From Vibrio diabolicus (GTDB lineage Bacteria; Pseudomonadota; Gammaproteobacteria; Enterobacterales; Vibrionaceae), in assembly GCA_001048675.1 (NCBI GenBank), contig CCKK01000020.1, positions 62,001 through 126,000 on the forward strand: DNA of 64,000 nt. Direction: 5' to 3'. Shown piece after piece: positions 1 to 10,143 of the stretch (the first letter of the stretch is position 1; the number at the start of each line of letters is the position of its first letter). The notes under the pieces are model-generated. The model had not been told where the DNA came from. It saw only the letters and a list, made by a program, of their open reading frames with translations, and did no database searches. Both the position numbers and the translations under genes were made by a program.

Positions 1-80
1 AGCCACTTATAGCGTAAGGGGTGCTTGAAATTTAATCATTTTGATTTTAATGCCTTAGCAAACTCAGGGTTTTACACCCC

Positions 81-109
81 TTGTTGTGGCTGCATAAAGG
101 CTGTACAAT
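81..109 (+). promoter_or_regulatory. Candidate sigma70 promoter of rlmN
   Basis: A -35-like TTGTTG (81-86) and a -10-like TACAAT (104-109) are separated by 17 bp and lie about 40 bp before the chosen rlmN start. The spacing is ideal, but the -35 matches the consensus only in TTG. Identification is by motif alone. Confidence 0.4.
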
Positions 110-147
110 TCGCGCCCTTATTCTTGTTTCAGTCATTGAGAGGCAAC

Positions 148-1275
148 ATGACCACTGAAAAAATCAATCTACTCGACTTTGATCGCAAAGGCATGCGTCA
201 GTTTTTCGCAGAAGAACTCGGCGAGAAAGCGTTTCGTGCCGATCAGGTTATGAAGTGGATCTACCATTTCGGTGTAGATGACTTCGAAAAAATGACAAAC
301 ATTAACAAGAAGCTGCGCGAAAAGCTTTTACACAAGTGCGAAATCAAGGCACCGACAGTCGCAGAAGCTCAGCACTCTTCTGATGGTACAATCAAGTGGG
401 CGATGAACGTTGGTGATCAGGATGTGGAAACGGTTTACATTCCAGAAGATGATCGTGCAACGCTTTGTGTGTCTTCTCAAGTAGGTTGTGCGTTGGAATG
501 TAAGTTCTGCTCAACCGCACAGCAAGGCTTTAACCGTAACTTGAAAGTTTCAGAGATCATCGGTCAGGTGTGGCGCGCTGCACGTGAAATTGGTCTTGAG
601 AAAGAAACGGGTCGCCGCCCAATTACTAACGTTGTGATGATGGGGATGGGTGAACCACTTCTAAACATGAAGAACTTGATCCCGGCATTAGAACTAATGC
701 TGGACGACCTTGGCTTTGGTTTGTCAAAACGTCGTGTGACTGTATCTACATCAGGTGTGGTTTCTGGTCTTGATCAGATGACAGGCAAAATCGATGTCGC
801 GTTGGCAATTTCCCTTCATGCGCCAAACGATAAGCTGCGTAGTGAAATCATGCCAATTAACGATCGTTGGGATATTCAAGATTTCCTAGCATCAGTTCGT
901 CGTTACATCGCTTCATCGAATGCAAACCGCGGTAAGGTAACGGTTGAGTACGTACTTCTTGATCATGTGAATGATGACATGGACCATGCTCGTGAACTGG
1001 CTGAGCTGATGAAAGACACACCATGTAAGATTAACTTGATTCCGTTTAACCCGTATCCAGGTTCACCTTACAAGAAACCAAGTAACTCACGTATCGATCG
1101 CTTCCAAAAAACATTGATGCAATATGAGCATACAGTAACGGTTCGTAAGACTCGTGGCGATGACATTGATGCAGCGTGTGGTCAGTTAGTCGGTGATGTG
1201 ATTGACCGAACTAAACGTACTGCAATGTTAAAAGCGTCGCGCGGTGCTGATACCATTGAAGTAAAAGCCGTATAA
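148..1275 (+). CDS. rlmN: RlmN, dual-specificity 23S rRNA/tRNA adenine-C2 methyltransferase
   Basis: This radical-SAM enzyme methylates C2 of A2503 in 23S rRNA and of A37 in some tRNAs. The 375-residue product shows the CX3CX2C iron-sulfur motif (C114, C118, C121) and a C-terminal Cys344 in a DAACGQL context, the expected methyl-carrier cysteine. The open frame extends upstream to 25, but ATG 148 has GAGAGG about 7 bp before it and gives the usual family length. In many gammaproteobacteria pilF follows directly. Here a terminator and a 435-bp gap separate rlmN from rodZ. Confidence 0.96.
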   Translation: MTTEKINLLDFDRKGMRQFFAEELGEKAFRADQVMKWIYHFGVDDFEKMTNINKKLREKLLHKCEIKAPTVAEAQHSSDGTIKWAMNVGDQDVETVYIPEDDRATLCVSSQVGCALECKFCSTAQQGFNRNLKVSEIIGQVWRAAREIGLEKETGRRPITNVVMMGMGEPLLNMKNLIPALELMLDDLGFGLSKRRVTVSTSGVVSGLDQMTGKIDVALAISLHAPNDKLRSEIMPINDRWDIQDFLASVRRYIASSNANRGKVTVEYVLLDHVNDDMDHARELAELMKDTPCKINLIPFNPYPGSPYKKPSNSRIDRFQKTLMQYEHTVTVRKTRGDDIDAACGQLVGDVIDRTKRTAMLKASRGADTIEVKAV

Positions 1276-1290
1276 ACGACCGGAATTCAA

Positions 1291-1326
1291 AAATAGCCAG
1301 AGCCATTTGCTCTGGCTATTTTGTTT
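1291..1326 (+). terminator. Rho-independent terminator after rlmN
   Basis: A 13-bp perfect stem (1291-1303 with 1309-1321) with a 5-nt loop is followed by a short T-rich stretch. It lies 15 bp after the rlmN stop codon. Confidence 0.85.
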
Positions 1327-1710
1327 AGCGATAAGGGCATTTCTGCCAAGATTTATGACGACAACTCTCCAACTCGAGGTTATTTGGGTATAATTTCGAA
1401 TTCCTTTGTCAAAGTTTGGACAAAAGCTTGAGCTATCTGTTAGTTTGAGTGTAAAGAGTTTTTGTCTTCGTTACACATTCGCTTATCATGATATGTGACA
1501 TTAACGATGACACCGATAATTCTCAGCATTTTCTCACATACGCTTTGCTGATTTTTGCAAAACGGGTATTCACACTCAAATCGCTGAGAGTTTCTTAAAA
1601 TTATTATTTTGGTTAACGCGTTTAGGCTAGCTATCTTTTAAAGAGGCTTAAGAACAATAACGAAAATACATAACCACGTTAGCCACTAAAACAGATTAAA
1701 TACCACCATT
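1327..1710. other. Non-coding interval between rlmN and rodZ
   Basis: This is about 380 bp of AT-rich DNA with no open frame of useful length. I see no remnant of pilF/pilW, which sits here in related genomes. It must hold the rodZ-ispG promoter, but no clear hexamer pair stands out, and there is no strong ribosome-binding site in front of rodZ. Confidence 0.6.
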
Positions 1711-2661
1711 ATGACAGAACACGAAAATACGAATGAAGTGCCACTTTCTATTGAAGCTGGCACATTACTGAAAAACAAACGCGAATCTCTTGGGATGAGT
1801 CAAAAGCAAGTTGCTGATCGCCTGAGGCTTCGCGTTTCTGTTATTGAAGATATTGAAAATAACCGATTTGAGTCTCAACAAGTTGCGACATTTACGCGTG
1901 GTTACTTGCGTTCTTACGCGAAGTTCGTGGGCCTTGATGAAAAGATGGTTTTGACTGCGTTAGAGCAGACAGCAGATGTACAGCCACAAGAGCAAGAAAT
2001 TGAAATGCAGAGCTTCTCTCGCAAAACAAAAGATGAGAAGCACAATAGCCGTATCATGCTCCTGACTTGGGTTATTGGTTTGGTCATTATTGGTATTTCT
2101 GCAGCTTGGTGGTGGCAAAACCAGCAAGAGAATAGCCTAACGAAGGAAGTTACGGATTCAAGTGTTGAAGCGCCGAAGCCCACAGCGCAAGAGTTAGCTG
2201 ATATCGATTTAATGACGGCTGAGGAGTTAATCGCAAGTACTCCTGAAGACGTTGTTTCAACAAGTAATGATGTTGTTGAAACGAGTGAAGTACCAGTCGA
2301 GCAGGGTAGCGACTCTCTGCTTGCTGAAACTGAAAATACAACAAGCGTAGATTCTGAAGAACCTGTTGCCGTGATTGAAACTGCGGAAGAGGAACAGCCT
2401 GCGCCAGTCGTACCTGAAGGCATGACACTTCTTACTATGAAGTTTAAAGCGGACTGTTGGATTCAAGTAAAAGACACCAATGGTAAAACGCTGGTAAGTG
2501 GTACTCATAAACCAGGACAAGATGTAGAACTTACCGGAAAAGCGCCGTTTAAAGTGATATTAGGCGCACCGGAAGGGGTTACAATGACATTTGCAAGTGA
2601 ACCTGTCGACCTTTCTGGGTATACTTCAGGCAAAGTAGCTAGATTCACTCTACCGTTATAA
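1711..2661 (+). CDS. rodZ: RodZ, cytoskeletal cell-shape protein
   Basis: RodZ links MreB filaments to the elongation machinery in the inner membrane and helps keep rod shape. The 316-residue protein has an N-terminal Cro/C1-type helix-turn-helix (about residues 18-80), a basic stretch, one membrane segment (about 115-135, ending in WWW), an acidic low-complexity periplasmic linker, and a C-terminal DUF4115-type domain (about 240-316). It is followed 6 bp later by ispG, so the two are probably co-transcribed. The start follows no obvious Shine-Dalgarno sequence. Confidence 0.93.
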   Translation: MTEHENTNEVPLSIEAGTLLKNKRESLGMSQKQVADRLRLRVSVIEDIENNRFESQQVATFTRGYLRSYAKFVGLDEKMVLTALEQTADVQPQEQEIEMQSFSRKTKDEKHNSRIMLLTWVIGLVIIGISAAWWWQNQQENSLTKEVTDSSVEAPKPTAQELADIDLMTAEELIASTPEDVVSTSNDVVETSEVPVEQGSDSLLAETENTTSVDSEEPVAVIETAEEEQPAPVVPEGMTLLTMKFKADCWIQVKDTNGKTLVSGTHKPGQDVELTGKAPFKVILGAPEGVTMTFASEPVDLSGYTSGKVARFTLPL

Positions 2662-2667
2662 AAAATT

Positions 2668-3786
2668 ATGCAACACGAATCTCCAATTATTCGTCGTAAA
2701 TCGACGCGTATTTATGTGGGTGATGTGCCAATTGGTGATGGTGCGCCAATTGCCGTACAGTCAATGACTAACACTCGCACGACTGACGTAGAAGCGACAG
2801 TCGCTCAAATCCGAGCACTAGAAAAAGTCGGTGCAGATATCGTTCGAGTTTCTGTACCTACCATGGACGCAGCAGAAGCTTTCAAACTGATTAAACAGCA
2901 AGTCTCTGTACCGTTAGTGGCTGATATTCATTTCGACTATCGTATCGCGCTGAAAGTGGCGGAGTACGGTGTTGACTGTTTACGTATCAACCCAGGTAAC
3001 ATTGGCAATGAAGAGCGCATTCGCGCTGTTGTTGACTGTGCTCGCGATAAAAACATCCCAATCCGTATTGGTGTCAACGGTGGATCTTTGGAAAAAGATT
3101 TACAGATGAAATACGGTGAACCAACGCCAGAAGCTTTAGTTGAATCGGCGATGCGTCACGTTGATCATCTCGATCGTCTTAACTTTGACCAATTTAAAGT
3201 TAGCGTGAAAGCTTCAGACGTCTTCCTAGCGGTGGATTCATACCGTCTGCTAGCGAAGAAAATCGATCAGCCTCTTCACTTGGGGATTACAGAAGCGGGC
3301 GGTGCTCGTGCTGGTGCTGTTAAGTCATCTGTTGGCTTAGGTATGCTGTTATCTGAAGGGATCGGCGATACGCTGCGTATCTCTTTGGCTGCCGATCCAG
3401 TTGAAGAAATCAAAGTCGGTTTCGACATTCTTAAATCTCTGCGCATTCGCTCTCGAGGCATCAACTTTATTGCTTGCCCAAGTTGCTCGCGCCAAGAATT
3501 TGATGTGATTGGTACGGTGAATGCACTGGAGCAACGTTTAGAAGACATCATCACGCCAATGGATGTGTCTATCATCGGTTGTGTGGTAAACGGCCCTGGT
3601 GAAGCAGAAGTTTCTCACTTAGGTCTAGCAGGCAGTAACAAGAAGAGCGCATTCTACGAAGATGGTAAACGCCAGAAAGAACGCTTTGATAACGATGACC
3701 TTGTGAATCAGCTAGAAGCTAAGATCCGTGCGAAAGCCGCCATGATGAATGGCGAAAACCGCATCGAAGTTAAAGTACAAGATTAA
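2668..3786 (+). CDS. ispG: IspG, 4-hydroxy-3-methylbut-2-enyl diphosphate synthase
   Basis: IspG catalyses the penultimate step of the MEP isoprenoid pathway, converting MEcPP to HMBPP with a [4Fe-4S] cluster. At 372 residues it has the length of the E. coli enzyme. The cluster ligands are in place: C270 and C273 (ACPSC), C305 and E312 (GCVVNGPGE). It lies between rodZ and hisS, the order found across gammaproteobacteria, and starts 6 bp after the rodZ stop. Confidence 0.97.
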   Translation: MQHESPIIRRKSTRIYVGDVPIGDGAPIAVQSMTNTRTTDVEATVAQIRALEKVGADIVRVSVPTMDAAEAFKLIKQQVSVPLVADIHFDYRIALKVAEYGVDCLRINPGNIGNEERIRAVVDCARDKNIPIRIGVNGGSLEKDLQMKYGEPTPEALVESAMRHVDHLDRLNFDQFKVSVKASDVFLAVDSYRLLAKKIDQPLHLGITEAGGARAGAVKSSVGLGMLLSEGIGDTLRISLAADPVEEIKVGFDILKSLRIRSRGINFIACPSCSRQEFDVIGTVNALEQRLEDIITPMDVSIIGCVVNGPGEAEVSHLGLAGSNKKSAFYEDGKRQKERFDNDDLVNQLEAKIRAKAAMMNGENRIEVKVQD

Positions 3787-3812
3787 TCTCAACGAGAATT
3801 ACGGTAAGTATT

Positions 3813-5081
3813 GTGGCAAAAACAATTCAAGCAATTCGAGGCATGAACGATTGCCTCCCAACTCAGTCGCCACTGTGGCAAAAACTAGAAAACACAGTGA
3901 AAAATGTAATTAGCGCATACGGTTATAACGAAGTGCGCATGCCAATCGTTGAAGAAACAAACCTATTCAGCCGCGCTGTTGGTGAAGAGACAGACGTCGT
4001 TTCAAAAGAAATGTACACCTTTGATGATCGTAACGGAGACAGCCTAACACTTCGCCCTGAAGGTACTGCGGGTTGTGTACGTTCATGTATTCAAAACAGC
4101 CTGATCAACCGTGACGAACAGCGCCTGTGGTACATGGGGCCTATGTTCCGTCATGAGCGTCCGCAGAAAGGTCGTTACCGTCAATTCCACCAGTGTGGTG
4201 TCGAAGTGTTTGGCCTTAACGGTCCTGACGTTGATGCAGAACTTATCATGATGACGGCACGCTTATGGCGTGAACTGGGTATCAATGAACATGTTCGTCT
4301 TGAGCTTAACTCTATCGGTTCTCAAGAAGATCGCGCAGACTACCGCACAGCACTCGTTGCATTCCTTGAGCAACATATCGATGTGCTAGACGAAGATTGT
4401 AAGCGTCGCATGCACACGAACCCACTGCGTGTTCTGGATACGAAGAATCCTGACGTTCAAGCTATTTTAGGTGATGCACCTCGCCTTTCGGAGTACTTAG
4501 GTGAAGAATCTAAAGCACACTTCGCAGGTCTATGTGAACTTTTAGACGCTGCAGGTATCGAATACACAGTTAACGAACGTCTAGTTCGTGGTCTGGATTA
4601 CTACAACCGCACGGTATTTGAATGGATCACTGAAAGCCTAGGTGCTCAAGGCACCGTTTGTGGCGGTGGTCGTTACGATGGTCTTGTAGAGCAATTAGGT
4701 GGTAAACCAACACCAGCAGTTGGCTTTGCAATGGGCCTAGAGCGTCTTGTTCTGATGCTAGAAACACTAGAACTAACAGACGTTCGTCGCAGTGTGGATG
4801 TTTACGTAGTAACAGCAGGCGAAGGCACTATGATGGCAGGAATGAAGCTAGCAGAGCAGCTTCGTGAATCTATCCCTGGCGTTCGTGTGATGAATCACTT
4901 CGGTGGCGGTAACTTCAAGAAACAGTTTAAACGTGCAGACAAAGTTGGTGCTGTTATAGCATTAGTTCTGGGTGAAAACGAAGTTGCGGATAATACCGTA
5001 GTGCTGAAAGACTTGGCCGGTGGTGAGCAAGAGACTTACAACCAAGCAGAAGTTGCAGAAAAGATCGCAGCACTGATTTAA
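3813..5081 (+). CDS. hisS: HisS, histidyl-tRNA synthetase
   Basis: This class II synthetase charges tRNA-His. The 422-residue product shows the N-terminal AIRGMND motif, the class II motif 2 region ([15 protein letters not shown]), the histidine-specific [11 protein letters not shown] motif, the late motif 3 region ([11 protein letters not shown]), and a C-terminal anticodon-binding domain. The start is GTG at 3813, supported by an upstream GGTAAG and by the conserved N-terminus [10 protein letters not shown]. It lies 26 bp after ispG. Confidence 0.97.
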   Translation: MAKTIQAIRGMNDCLPTQSPLWQKLENTVKNVISAYGYNEVRMPIVEETNLFSRAVGEETDVVSKEMYTFDDRNGDSLTLRPEGTAGCVRSCIQNSLINRDEQRLWYMGPMFRHERPQKGRYRQFHQCGVEVFGLNGPDVDAELIMMTARLWRELGINEHVRLELNSIGSQEDRADYRTALVAFLEQHIDVLDEDCKRRMHTNPLRVLDTKNPDVQAILGDAPRLSEYLGEESKAHFAGLCELLDAAGIEYTVNERLVRGLDYYNRTVFEWITESLGAQGTVCGGGRYDGLVEQLGGKPTPAVGFAMGLERLVLMLETLELTDVRRSVDVYVVTAGEGTMMAGMKLAEQLRESIPGVRVMNHFGGGNFKKQFKRADKVGAVIALVLGENEVADNTVVLKDLAGGEQETYNQAEVAEKIAALI

Positions 5082-5124
5082 GTCTTTTAGTAATCTAACA
5101 AAATTACATCCTAGTTCGTAAGCT

Positions 5125-5184
5125 AAGGCTCCCAAATGTGGAGCCTTTAAACGAAATAGGAACAATGGCAGCTAAGCTGCCATT
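5125..5184 (+). terminator. Two hairpins between hisS and yfgM
   Basis: The first hairpin has 8-bp arms (5125-5132 with 5140-5147) followed by only a short TTT. The second has perfect 10-bp arms around one base (5164-5173 with 5175-5184) and ends just before the yfgM Shine-Dalgarno. They may attenuate read-through rather than end the operon, because the T tracts are weak. Confidence 0.5.
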
Positions 5185-5207
5185 TACATGTTTTAAGAGG
5201 ACAGGAA

Positions 5208-5822
5208 GTGGAACTTTACGATACTGAAGAACAACAAGTTGAAGCCATTAAAGACTGGTGGAAGGAAAACGGCAAAGCCGTCATCATCGGTGCGGTTGTT
5301 GGCTTAGGTGGTCTATTTGGCTGGCGTTACTACCAGGATTCTGTGATTCAGGCGAGTGAAGCAGCTTCTCAAAGCTACACGACAGCAATGAATGCTTTGC
5401 AAGATAAAGGTACTGATGCTCAAGCTGACGTGAAAGCTTTCATTGAGTCAAATGAAGTAAAAGAATATTCAGTATTGGCTGCGCTTCAACTTGCTAAAGC
5501 GCAAGTTGAAGCTCAAGATCTTTCTGCTGCATTAGAGCAATTGAAGTGGGCGCAAAGCAACACTCAAGATGCTGCGCTGTTACCATTGATTAGTTACCGC
5601 ATTGCGCGCATTGAAACGGAAATGGGTAACTTCGACGCTGCAACGGCAGAGCTAAGTAACGTCACTGATGCAGCATGGACAGGTCGTATTGCTGAACTTC
5701 GTGGCGATATTGCGATTCGCCAAGGTGACAAAGATGCCGCATACGCTGCGTATACTGAAGCTCAGCAAGCGGCAGACGCAAGCCCGACACTACAAATGAA
5801 ATTGGACGATCTGGCGAAATAA
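5208..5822 (+). CDS. yfgM: YfgM, ancillary SecYEG translocon subunit (TPR)
   Basis: YfgM is an inner-membrane protein with a periplasmic TPR domain that works with PpiD at the Sec translocon. The 204-residue protein has an N-terminal cytoplasmic stretch with KDWWKENGK, one membrane helix (about 23-39) and an alanine-rich helical TPR-like C-terminal domain. The start is GTG at 5208 with AAGAGGACAGG just upstream, and the conserved MELYDTEEQQVEA N-terminus supports it. It stands 12 bp before bamB, its usual partner. Confidence 0.93.
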   Translation: MELYDTEEQQVEAIKDWWKENGKAVIIGAVVGLGGLFGWRYYQDSVIQASEAASQSYTTAMNALQDKGTDAQADVKAFIESNEVKEYSVLAALQLAKAQVEAQDLSAALEQLKWAQSNTQDAALLPLISYRIARIETEMGNFDAATAELSNVTDAAWTGRIAELRGDIAIRQGDKDAAYAAYTEAQQAADASPTLQMKLDDLAK

Positions 5823-5834
5823 GGACCGCATTGG

Positions 5835-6995
5835 ATGAAAAGAGTCTTTAACAAAGCCTTGTTAGGGGCGTTAACAATGGGAATTCTTGCCGGTTGTGCT
5901 GGTGAGAAAGATACCATTGTAATGGCGCCGCTACCTCAGGTAGACAGTGAGTTTACAACCAGTAGTGAGTGGAGTACATCGGTTGGCGATGGTGTTGGTC
6001 ATTACTTTTCAAAGCTATCCCCTGTATTTGCGAATGATACATTGTTCGTGGCAAGTCGCGATGGCTTAGTAAAAGCGCTGGATCCTGAAAACGGTAAACA
6101 ACGTTGGCAAACGGACCTAGAAGAAGATGTCATTGCTCGTCTCTCTGGTGGTATCACAGCAGCATACGGAAACCTTTACATTGGCTCTGAGAATGGTGAA
6201 GTCATCTCTCTTGACCAAGAAACAGGTGAAATTGTTTGGCGTGTAAAAGTTGGTGGTGAGGTACTGGCGAAGCCAGTTGCAGACTCAGGCCTTATTATCA
6301 TCAATACTAGCCGAGGCATGTTGATTGCCCTTAATGAGAGTACTGGTGAGCAACGCTGGGCATTGAGTACAGAAGTGCCGAACCTAACTTTACGTGGTGA
6401 CAGTACTCCGACTGCAATTGGCGGCGGTGTATTTTGGGGAACGGCAAATGGCCGACTCGCAGCTGCTATCGTTGAGCGTGGTCAGCTGATTTGGCAACAG
6501 CCTGTTGGTACGCCAAAAGGCGCGACAGAAATTGATCGTTTGGTTGATGTTGATTCATCGCCAATTGTGTTAGGCGGTACTCTTTTCACCATTGGATACA
6601 ATGGTCAACTTATCGCCATTGATTTGCGTTCAGCGAACCCGATTTGGAAGCGTAATTACTCATCTGCAACAGACATTTCTACAGATGGTAGCCGCATCTT
6701 TGTGATAACGGAAAAAGATCATGTTGTTGCCGTTGATTCACGAAGTGGGACTGAGTTGTGGGAAAACAGCTTGCTTGAGCACCGACAACTTACAGCGCCA
6801 GTTATTGTCGGCAATTATCTCGTTGTCGGTGACACGCTTGGTTACCTTCACTGGATGGATCGCTCAACGGGCGAATTTGTTGCACAGCAGTTTATCGATG
6901 ATAGCGGCTTGGCCGTTGGCCCGACGTTATTGTCGGATGGTTATGTGATTACAACTCGCAACGGCGATGTAAAGAAACTAACCATTAACGAATAA
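5835..6995 (+). CDS. bamB: BamB, outer-membrane assembly lipoprotein
   Basis: BamB is a lipoprotein of the BAM complex that helps BamA insert outer-membrane beta-barrels. The 386-residue precursor has a signal peptide and lipobox (ILAGC, Cys21), then repeated PQQ/beta-propeller blades visible as recurring ALDPENGKQRWQT-like and SLDQETGEIVWRV-like strands. It follows yfgM by 12 bp and ends before a strong terminator, so it closes the hisS-yfgM-bamB group. Confidence 0.95.
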   Translation: MKRVFNKALLGALTMGILAGCAGEKDTIVMAPLPQVDSEFTTSSEWSTSVGDGVGHYFSKLSPVFANDTLFVASRDGLVKALDPENGKQRWQTDLEEDVIARLSGGITAAYGNLYIGSENGEVISLDQETGEIVWRVKVGGEVLAKPVADSGLIIINTSRGMLIALNESTGEQRWALSTEVPNLTLRGDSTPTAIGGGVFWGTANGRLAAAIVERGQLIWQQPVGTPKGATEIDRLVDVDSSPIVLGGTLFTIGYNGQLIAIDLRSANPIWKRNYSSATDISTDGSRIFVITEKDHVVAVDSRSGTELWENSLLEHRQLTAPVIVGNYLVVGDTLGYLHWMDRSTGEFVAQQFIDDSGLAVGPTLLSDGYVITTRNGDVKKLTINE

Positions 6996-7016
6996 TATCG
7001 TGATATAATTCACATT

Positions 7017-7050
7017 CGGCTCCTGGCTGGTGACAGCTAGGAGCCGTTTT
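7017..7050 (+). terminator. Rho-independent terminator after bamB
   Basis: A 13-bp GC-rich stem (7017-7029 with 7034-7046, one mismatch) is followed by TTTTGTTG. It lies 21 bp after the bamB stop and separates bamB from der. Confidence 0.85.
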
Positions 7051-7162
7051 GTTGTTTGAATTTATTAACCCTGACGTGGTTATAGGTAAAAAGCTGGTTT
7101 GATTTGGCATCGAGCAAGTCGTTACCTATAACTACAGAAGAAAGATTATTGTAGAGGTTGTT

Positions 7163-8660
7163 ATGGTACCTGTTGTAGCTCTAGTAGGGCGTCCGAACGT
7201 AGGTAAATCTACACTATTTAACCGATTGACTCGCACTCGTGACGCGTTGGTTGCGGACTTTCCAGGCCTAACGCGAGACCGTAAGTATGGCCAGGCGAGA
7301 CTTGGTGAAGAGCACGAATTCATTGTGATTGATACCGGCGGTATTGATGGCACAGAAGAAGGCGTGGAAACAAAGATGGCAGAACAGTCATTAGCCGCGA
7401 TTGATGAGGCTGATGTTGTATTGTTCCTTGTTGACGGTCGTGCTGGTCTGACTCCTTCAGATGCAGCAATTGCTGCGCATCTGCGTAAAATTGAAAAGCC
7501 AGCGATGCTGGTGGTAAACAAAGTAGATGGTATTGATGCCGATGCGGCGTGTGCTGTATTTTTGGCAGCTCGGCGTGGATGATATGTATCAGATTGCCGC
7601 CGCTCATGGCCGTGGTGTGACCGCTTTGCTTGAGCGTGCTTTATCTCCATTCTTTGATGATCTATTAACAAGTGAATCTGAAGAAGGTGAGATTGAAGAC
7701 CTGACTGGATTCGAAGACGAAGAGCCTCTTGCTGAAGATTACACTGAAGAAGACGCAGAAGCTGAATTCAAGCGCCTTCAAGAGCAGCCGATTAAGTTGG
7801 CGATCATCGGTCGTCCTAACGTAGGTAAATCGACACTGACTAACCGTATTCTGGGTGAAGAACGTGTGGTTGTATACGATATGCCTGGTACGACGCGTGA
7901 TTCTATCTACATCCCGATGGAGCGTGACGGACGCGAATACGTACTAATTGATACCGCAGGTGTTCGTCGTCGTGGTCGTATCAATGAAACGGTTGAAAAG
8001 TTCTCTGTTGTTAAGACGCTGAAAGCGGTAGAAGATGCAAACGTCGTTCTACTGGTGATTGATGCTCGTGAAAATATTTCAGATCAAGACCTAAGCTTGC
8101 TTGGTTTTGCACTGAATGCTGGCCGCTCAATTGTTATCGCCGTTAACAAGTGGGATGGCCTAGACAGTGACGTGAAAGAAAGCGTGAAGAAAGAACTGGA
8201 CCGCCGTTTAGGATTCGTCGATTTCGCGCGTATCCACTTTATCTCTGCGCTGCACGGTACTGGCGTTGGTCATTTGTTTGAATCTATCCAAGAAGCATAC
8301 AACTCGGCGACAACACGTGTAGGTACCTCAGTACTGACTCGTATCATGAAGATGGCTGTGGATGATCACCAGCCGCCAATGGTTCGTGGCCGTCGTATTA
8401 AACTCAAATACGCACACGCAGGTGGTTACAACCCACCGATCGTTGTTATCCACGGTAACATGGTTCGTGAATTGCCAGATTCGTATAAACGTTATCTGAT
8501 GAACTACTTTCGTAAGTCTCTGGAAATTATGGGAACACCGATTCGCATTAACTTCCACAACAGTGATAACCCATACGAGAACCGTACGAATAAGCTTACG
8601 CTATCACAAGAGCGTAAACGTAAGCGTATGATGTCGATGGTGAAAAACCGCAATAAATAA
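7163..8660 (+). pseudogene. der: Der (EngA), ribosome-assembly GTPase, apparent +1 frameshift
   Basis: Der is an essential tandem-GTPase needed for 50S subunit maturation. The first G domain starts with [17 protein letters not shown]; the second carries its own [18 protein letters not shown] and NKWD motifs, followed by the KH-like C-terminal domain. The reading frame breaks inside a T5 run at 7559-7563. Upstream, frame 7163-7582 runs into ARRG and stops. Downstream, the other frame begins [14 protein letters not shown], the expected continuation of [10 protein letters not shown]. Removing one T restores a 498-residue protein. Because der is essential, a sequencing error is more likely than a true null. 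If the base is real, ribosomal slippage would be needed. Confidence 0.93.
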
Positions 8661-8669
8661 TGAAATTCG

Positions 8670-8700
8670 AATACCCAAGTTTCTACTTGGGTATTTTTTT
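8670..8700 (+). terminator. Rho-independent terminator after der
   Basis: An 11-bp perfect stem (8670-8680 with 8685-8695) with a 4-nt loop is followed by a T tract. It is placed 9 bp after the der stop codon. Confidence 0.9.
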
Positions 8701-8720
8701 ATTCAAAAGTAATCGTAAAA

Positions 8721-9596
8721 ATGACTATCACAGCAACAAAGACTCGTTTTTGTCATCAAACATGGCAATTAGAAGCACAAATACAGCTCGTTCAATCTAC
8801 GGAAGAAGTGACTTACGTTATTACAGATGTCACGCCGTTCCATCCCGTTAGTCACATATGGCCGGATCACCCTGCAGACAAAGGAACGTTGAAGGTGAAT
8901 TGGGCTGAGCATGACGTGGTAGATTGCCAAGTTGGAGCAGTGGAGCAGGAAAGTGGTGCTCTGTATGTGGGTAGTGACATTCCTGTAAAGCGTGATGCTG
9001 AAGGTTGGGTGTTTGTCGTCGTGCATGTTTTATCACGTACGGAATCACTTGCAATTAATGACTTGGTGACATTAGCGGTAGATAAAGACTATCAAAATGC
9101 TTTGAGCCGAGGCCACACTGCAGGACACTTAGCGTATTTGGCGTTGAATAAAGTACTAGCGGAAGACTATTGGCGAAAAGACGCAGACCGCAAAGACCCA
9201 CATGGTTATTATGACTTTAATAGCTATGCGCAAGTTACGAGTTATGTCACTCCAGACAAGTGCCTCGATACGTACCGTTTAGGCAAAACACTCCGTAAAA
9301 GAGGATTAAACAGTGCAGATATGCTGAATGACCTCCAGGCGATTGCAGAAAAAGTGAATGGCCAACTGGTTGAATGGCTTCAAAGAGATACGATGATCAC
9401 CATGGAATGCCACGGCGACAGATTAACGGATTCTCGCTATTGGAAGTGCGATTTAGGGGAAGGTCAATTAGCGGTAATCCCTTGTGGTGGAACGCATGCG
9501 AGCCATTTAAATGAGTTTGCTTTTATCCAAGTTAAACTCGTTGAGCTCGACGCTCAAACTATCGAAATGCACACCAATGTAAATGCTGCTTTCTGA
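8721..9596 (+). CDS. AlaX-like alanyl-tRNA editing-domain protein
   Basis: This looks like a stand-alone editing protein that hydrolyses mischarged tRNA-Ala in trans. The 291-residue product contains the second additional domain of AlaRS/ThrRS, with the two zinc-binding motifs in order: HTAGH (H132, H136) and CGGTH (C255, H259). The N-terminal about 110 residues form the beta-barrel-like part also seen before the AlaRS editing site. The gene sits alone between the der terminator and yfgJ. Whether it edits Ser or Gly cannot be told from sequence. Confidence 0.85.
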   Translation: MTITATKTRFCHQTWQLEAQIQLVQSTEEVTYVITDVTPFHPVSHIWPDHPADKGTLKVNWAEHDVVDCQVGAVEQESGALYVGSDIPVKRDAEGWVFVVVHVLSRTESLAINDLVTLAVDKDYQNALSRGHTAGHLAYLALNKVLAEDYWRKDADRKDPHGYYDFNSYAQVTSYVTPDKCLDTYRLGKTLRKRGLNSADMLNDLQAIAEKVNGQLVEWLQRDTMITMECHGDRLTDSRYWKCDLGEGQLAVIPCGGTHASHLNEFAFIQVKLVELDAQTIEMHTNVNAAF

Positions 9597-9905
9597 ATAA
9601 GATCTTTTTATTAAATTCTAATTTTTCGTTTAATTAAATTCAAATTAGGTTTTTTATTCTGTCTTAAATTGGAATGCAGAATATGTAACTTATGCTTTCG
9701 GTGTGTGGTTATATAAATATTCTTTTAAGGGGTGATCGCTGATCAAGGAGTAAATATCAGACGATCAGTATAAGATCTTACGTATCAAGTATGGTTATCG
9801 CCTCGTGAAACTTGTTAGGGCGGTGATGAAGATCAACATACTTGTTCGTTATTTTGAGTAGCATGCGTTACTCGAAATTGCTTAGTTTAGAGAGAGGAAC
9901 GGGAT
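9597..9905. other. Non-coding interval with a weak hairpin
   Basis: This 309-bp AT-rich stretch contains a 7-bp inverted repeat (9618-9624 with 9642-9648) followed by a T run to 9656, a possible weak terminator for the editing-protein gene. The rest has no open frame and presumably holds the yfgJ promoter. Confidence 0.5.
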
Positions 9906-10130
9906 ATGCAGCAGAACATTTGCCCGACTTGCAATGTCGAACTGGAATGGACAGGACAATACCATTGTGAACAGTGTGAATCGGATTTTAAAAAAGTAGG
10001 TTTTTGCCCTGACTGTGAGGTGGAGCTGGAGAAGCTGCAAGCATGCGGTGCTGCGAGTTACTTTTGCAATGTGTGTAATGAACTCAAATCAAAATCACGT
10101 GTCCGATTTGAGTTCCAGAAAATCAGTTAA
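9906..10130 (+). CDS. yfgJ: YfgJ-like zinc-ribbon protein
   Basis: This 74-residue protein carries repeated CxxC pairs (CPTC, CEQC, CPDC, CNVC), enough for two zinc ribbons. Its place between der and xseA matches E. coli yfgJ, and it has the same size class. AGAGAGGAACGGG lies just upstream of ATG 9906. The function is unknown; rubredoxin-like or RNA/protein-binding ribbons are typical for this fold. It converges on xseA with only 13 bp between the stops. Confidence 0.8.
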   Translation: MQQNICPTCNVELEWTGQYHCEQCESDFKKVGFCPDCEVELEKLQACGAASYFCNVCNELKSKSRVRFEFQKIS

Positions 10131-10143
10131 CCAGAGTTTGTAT

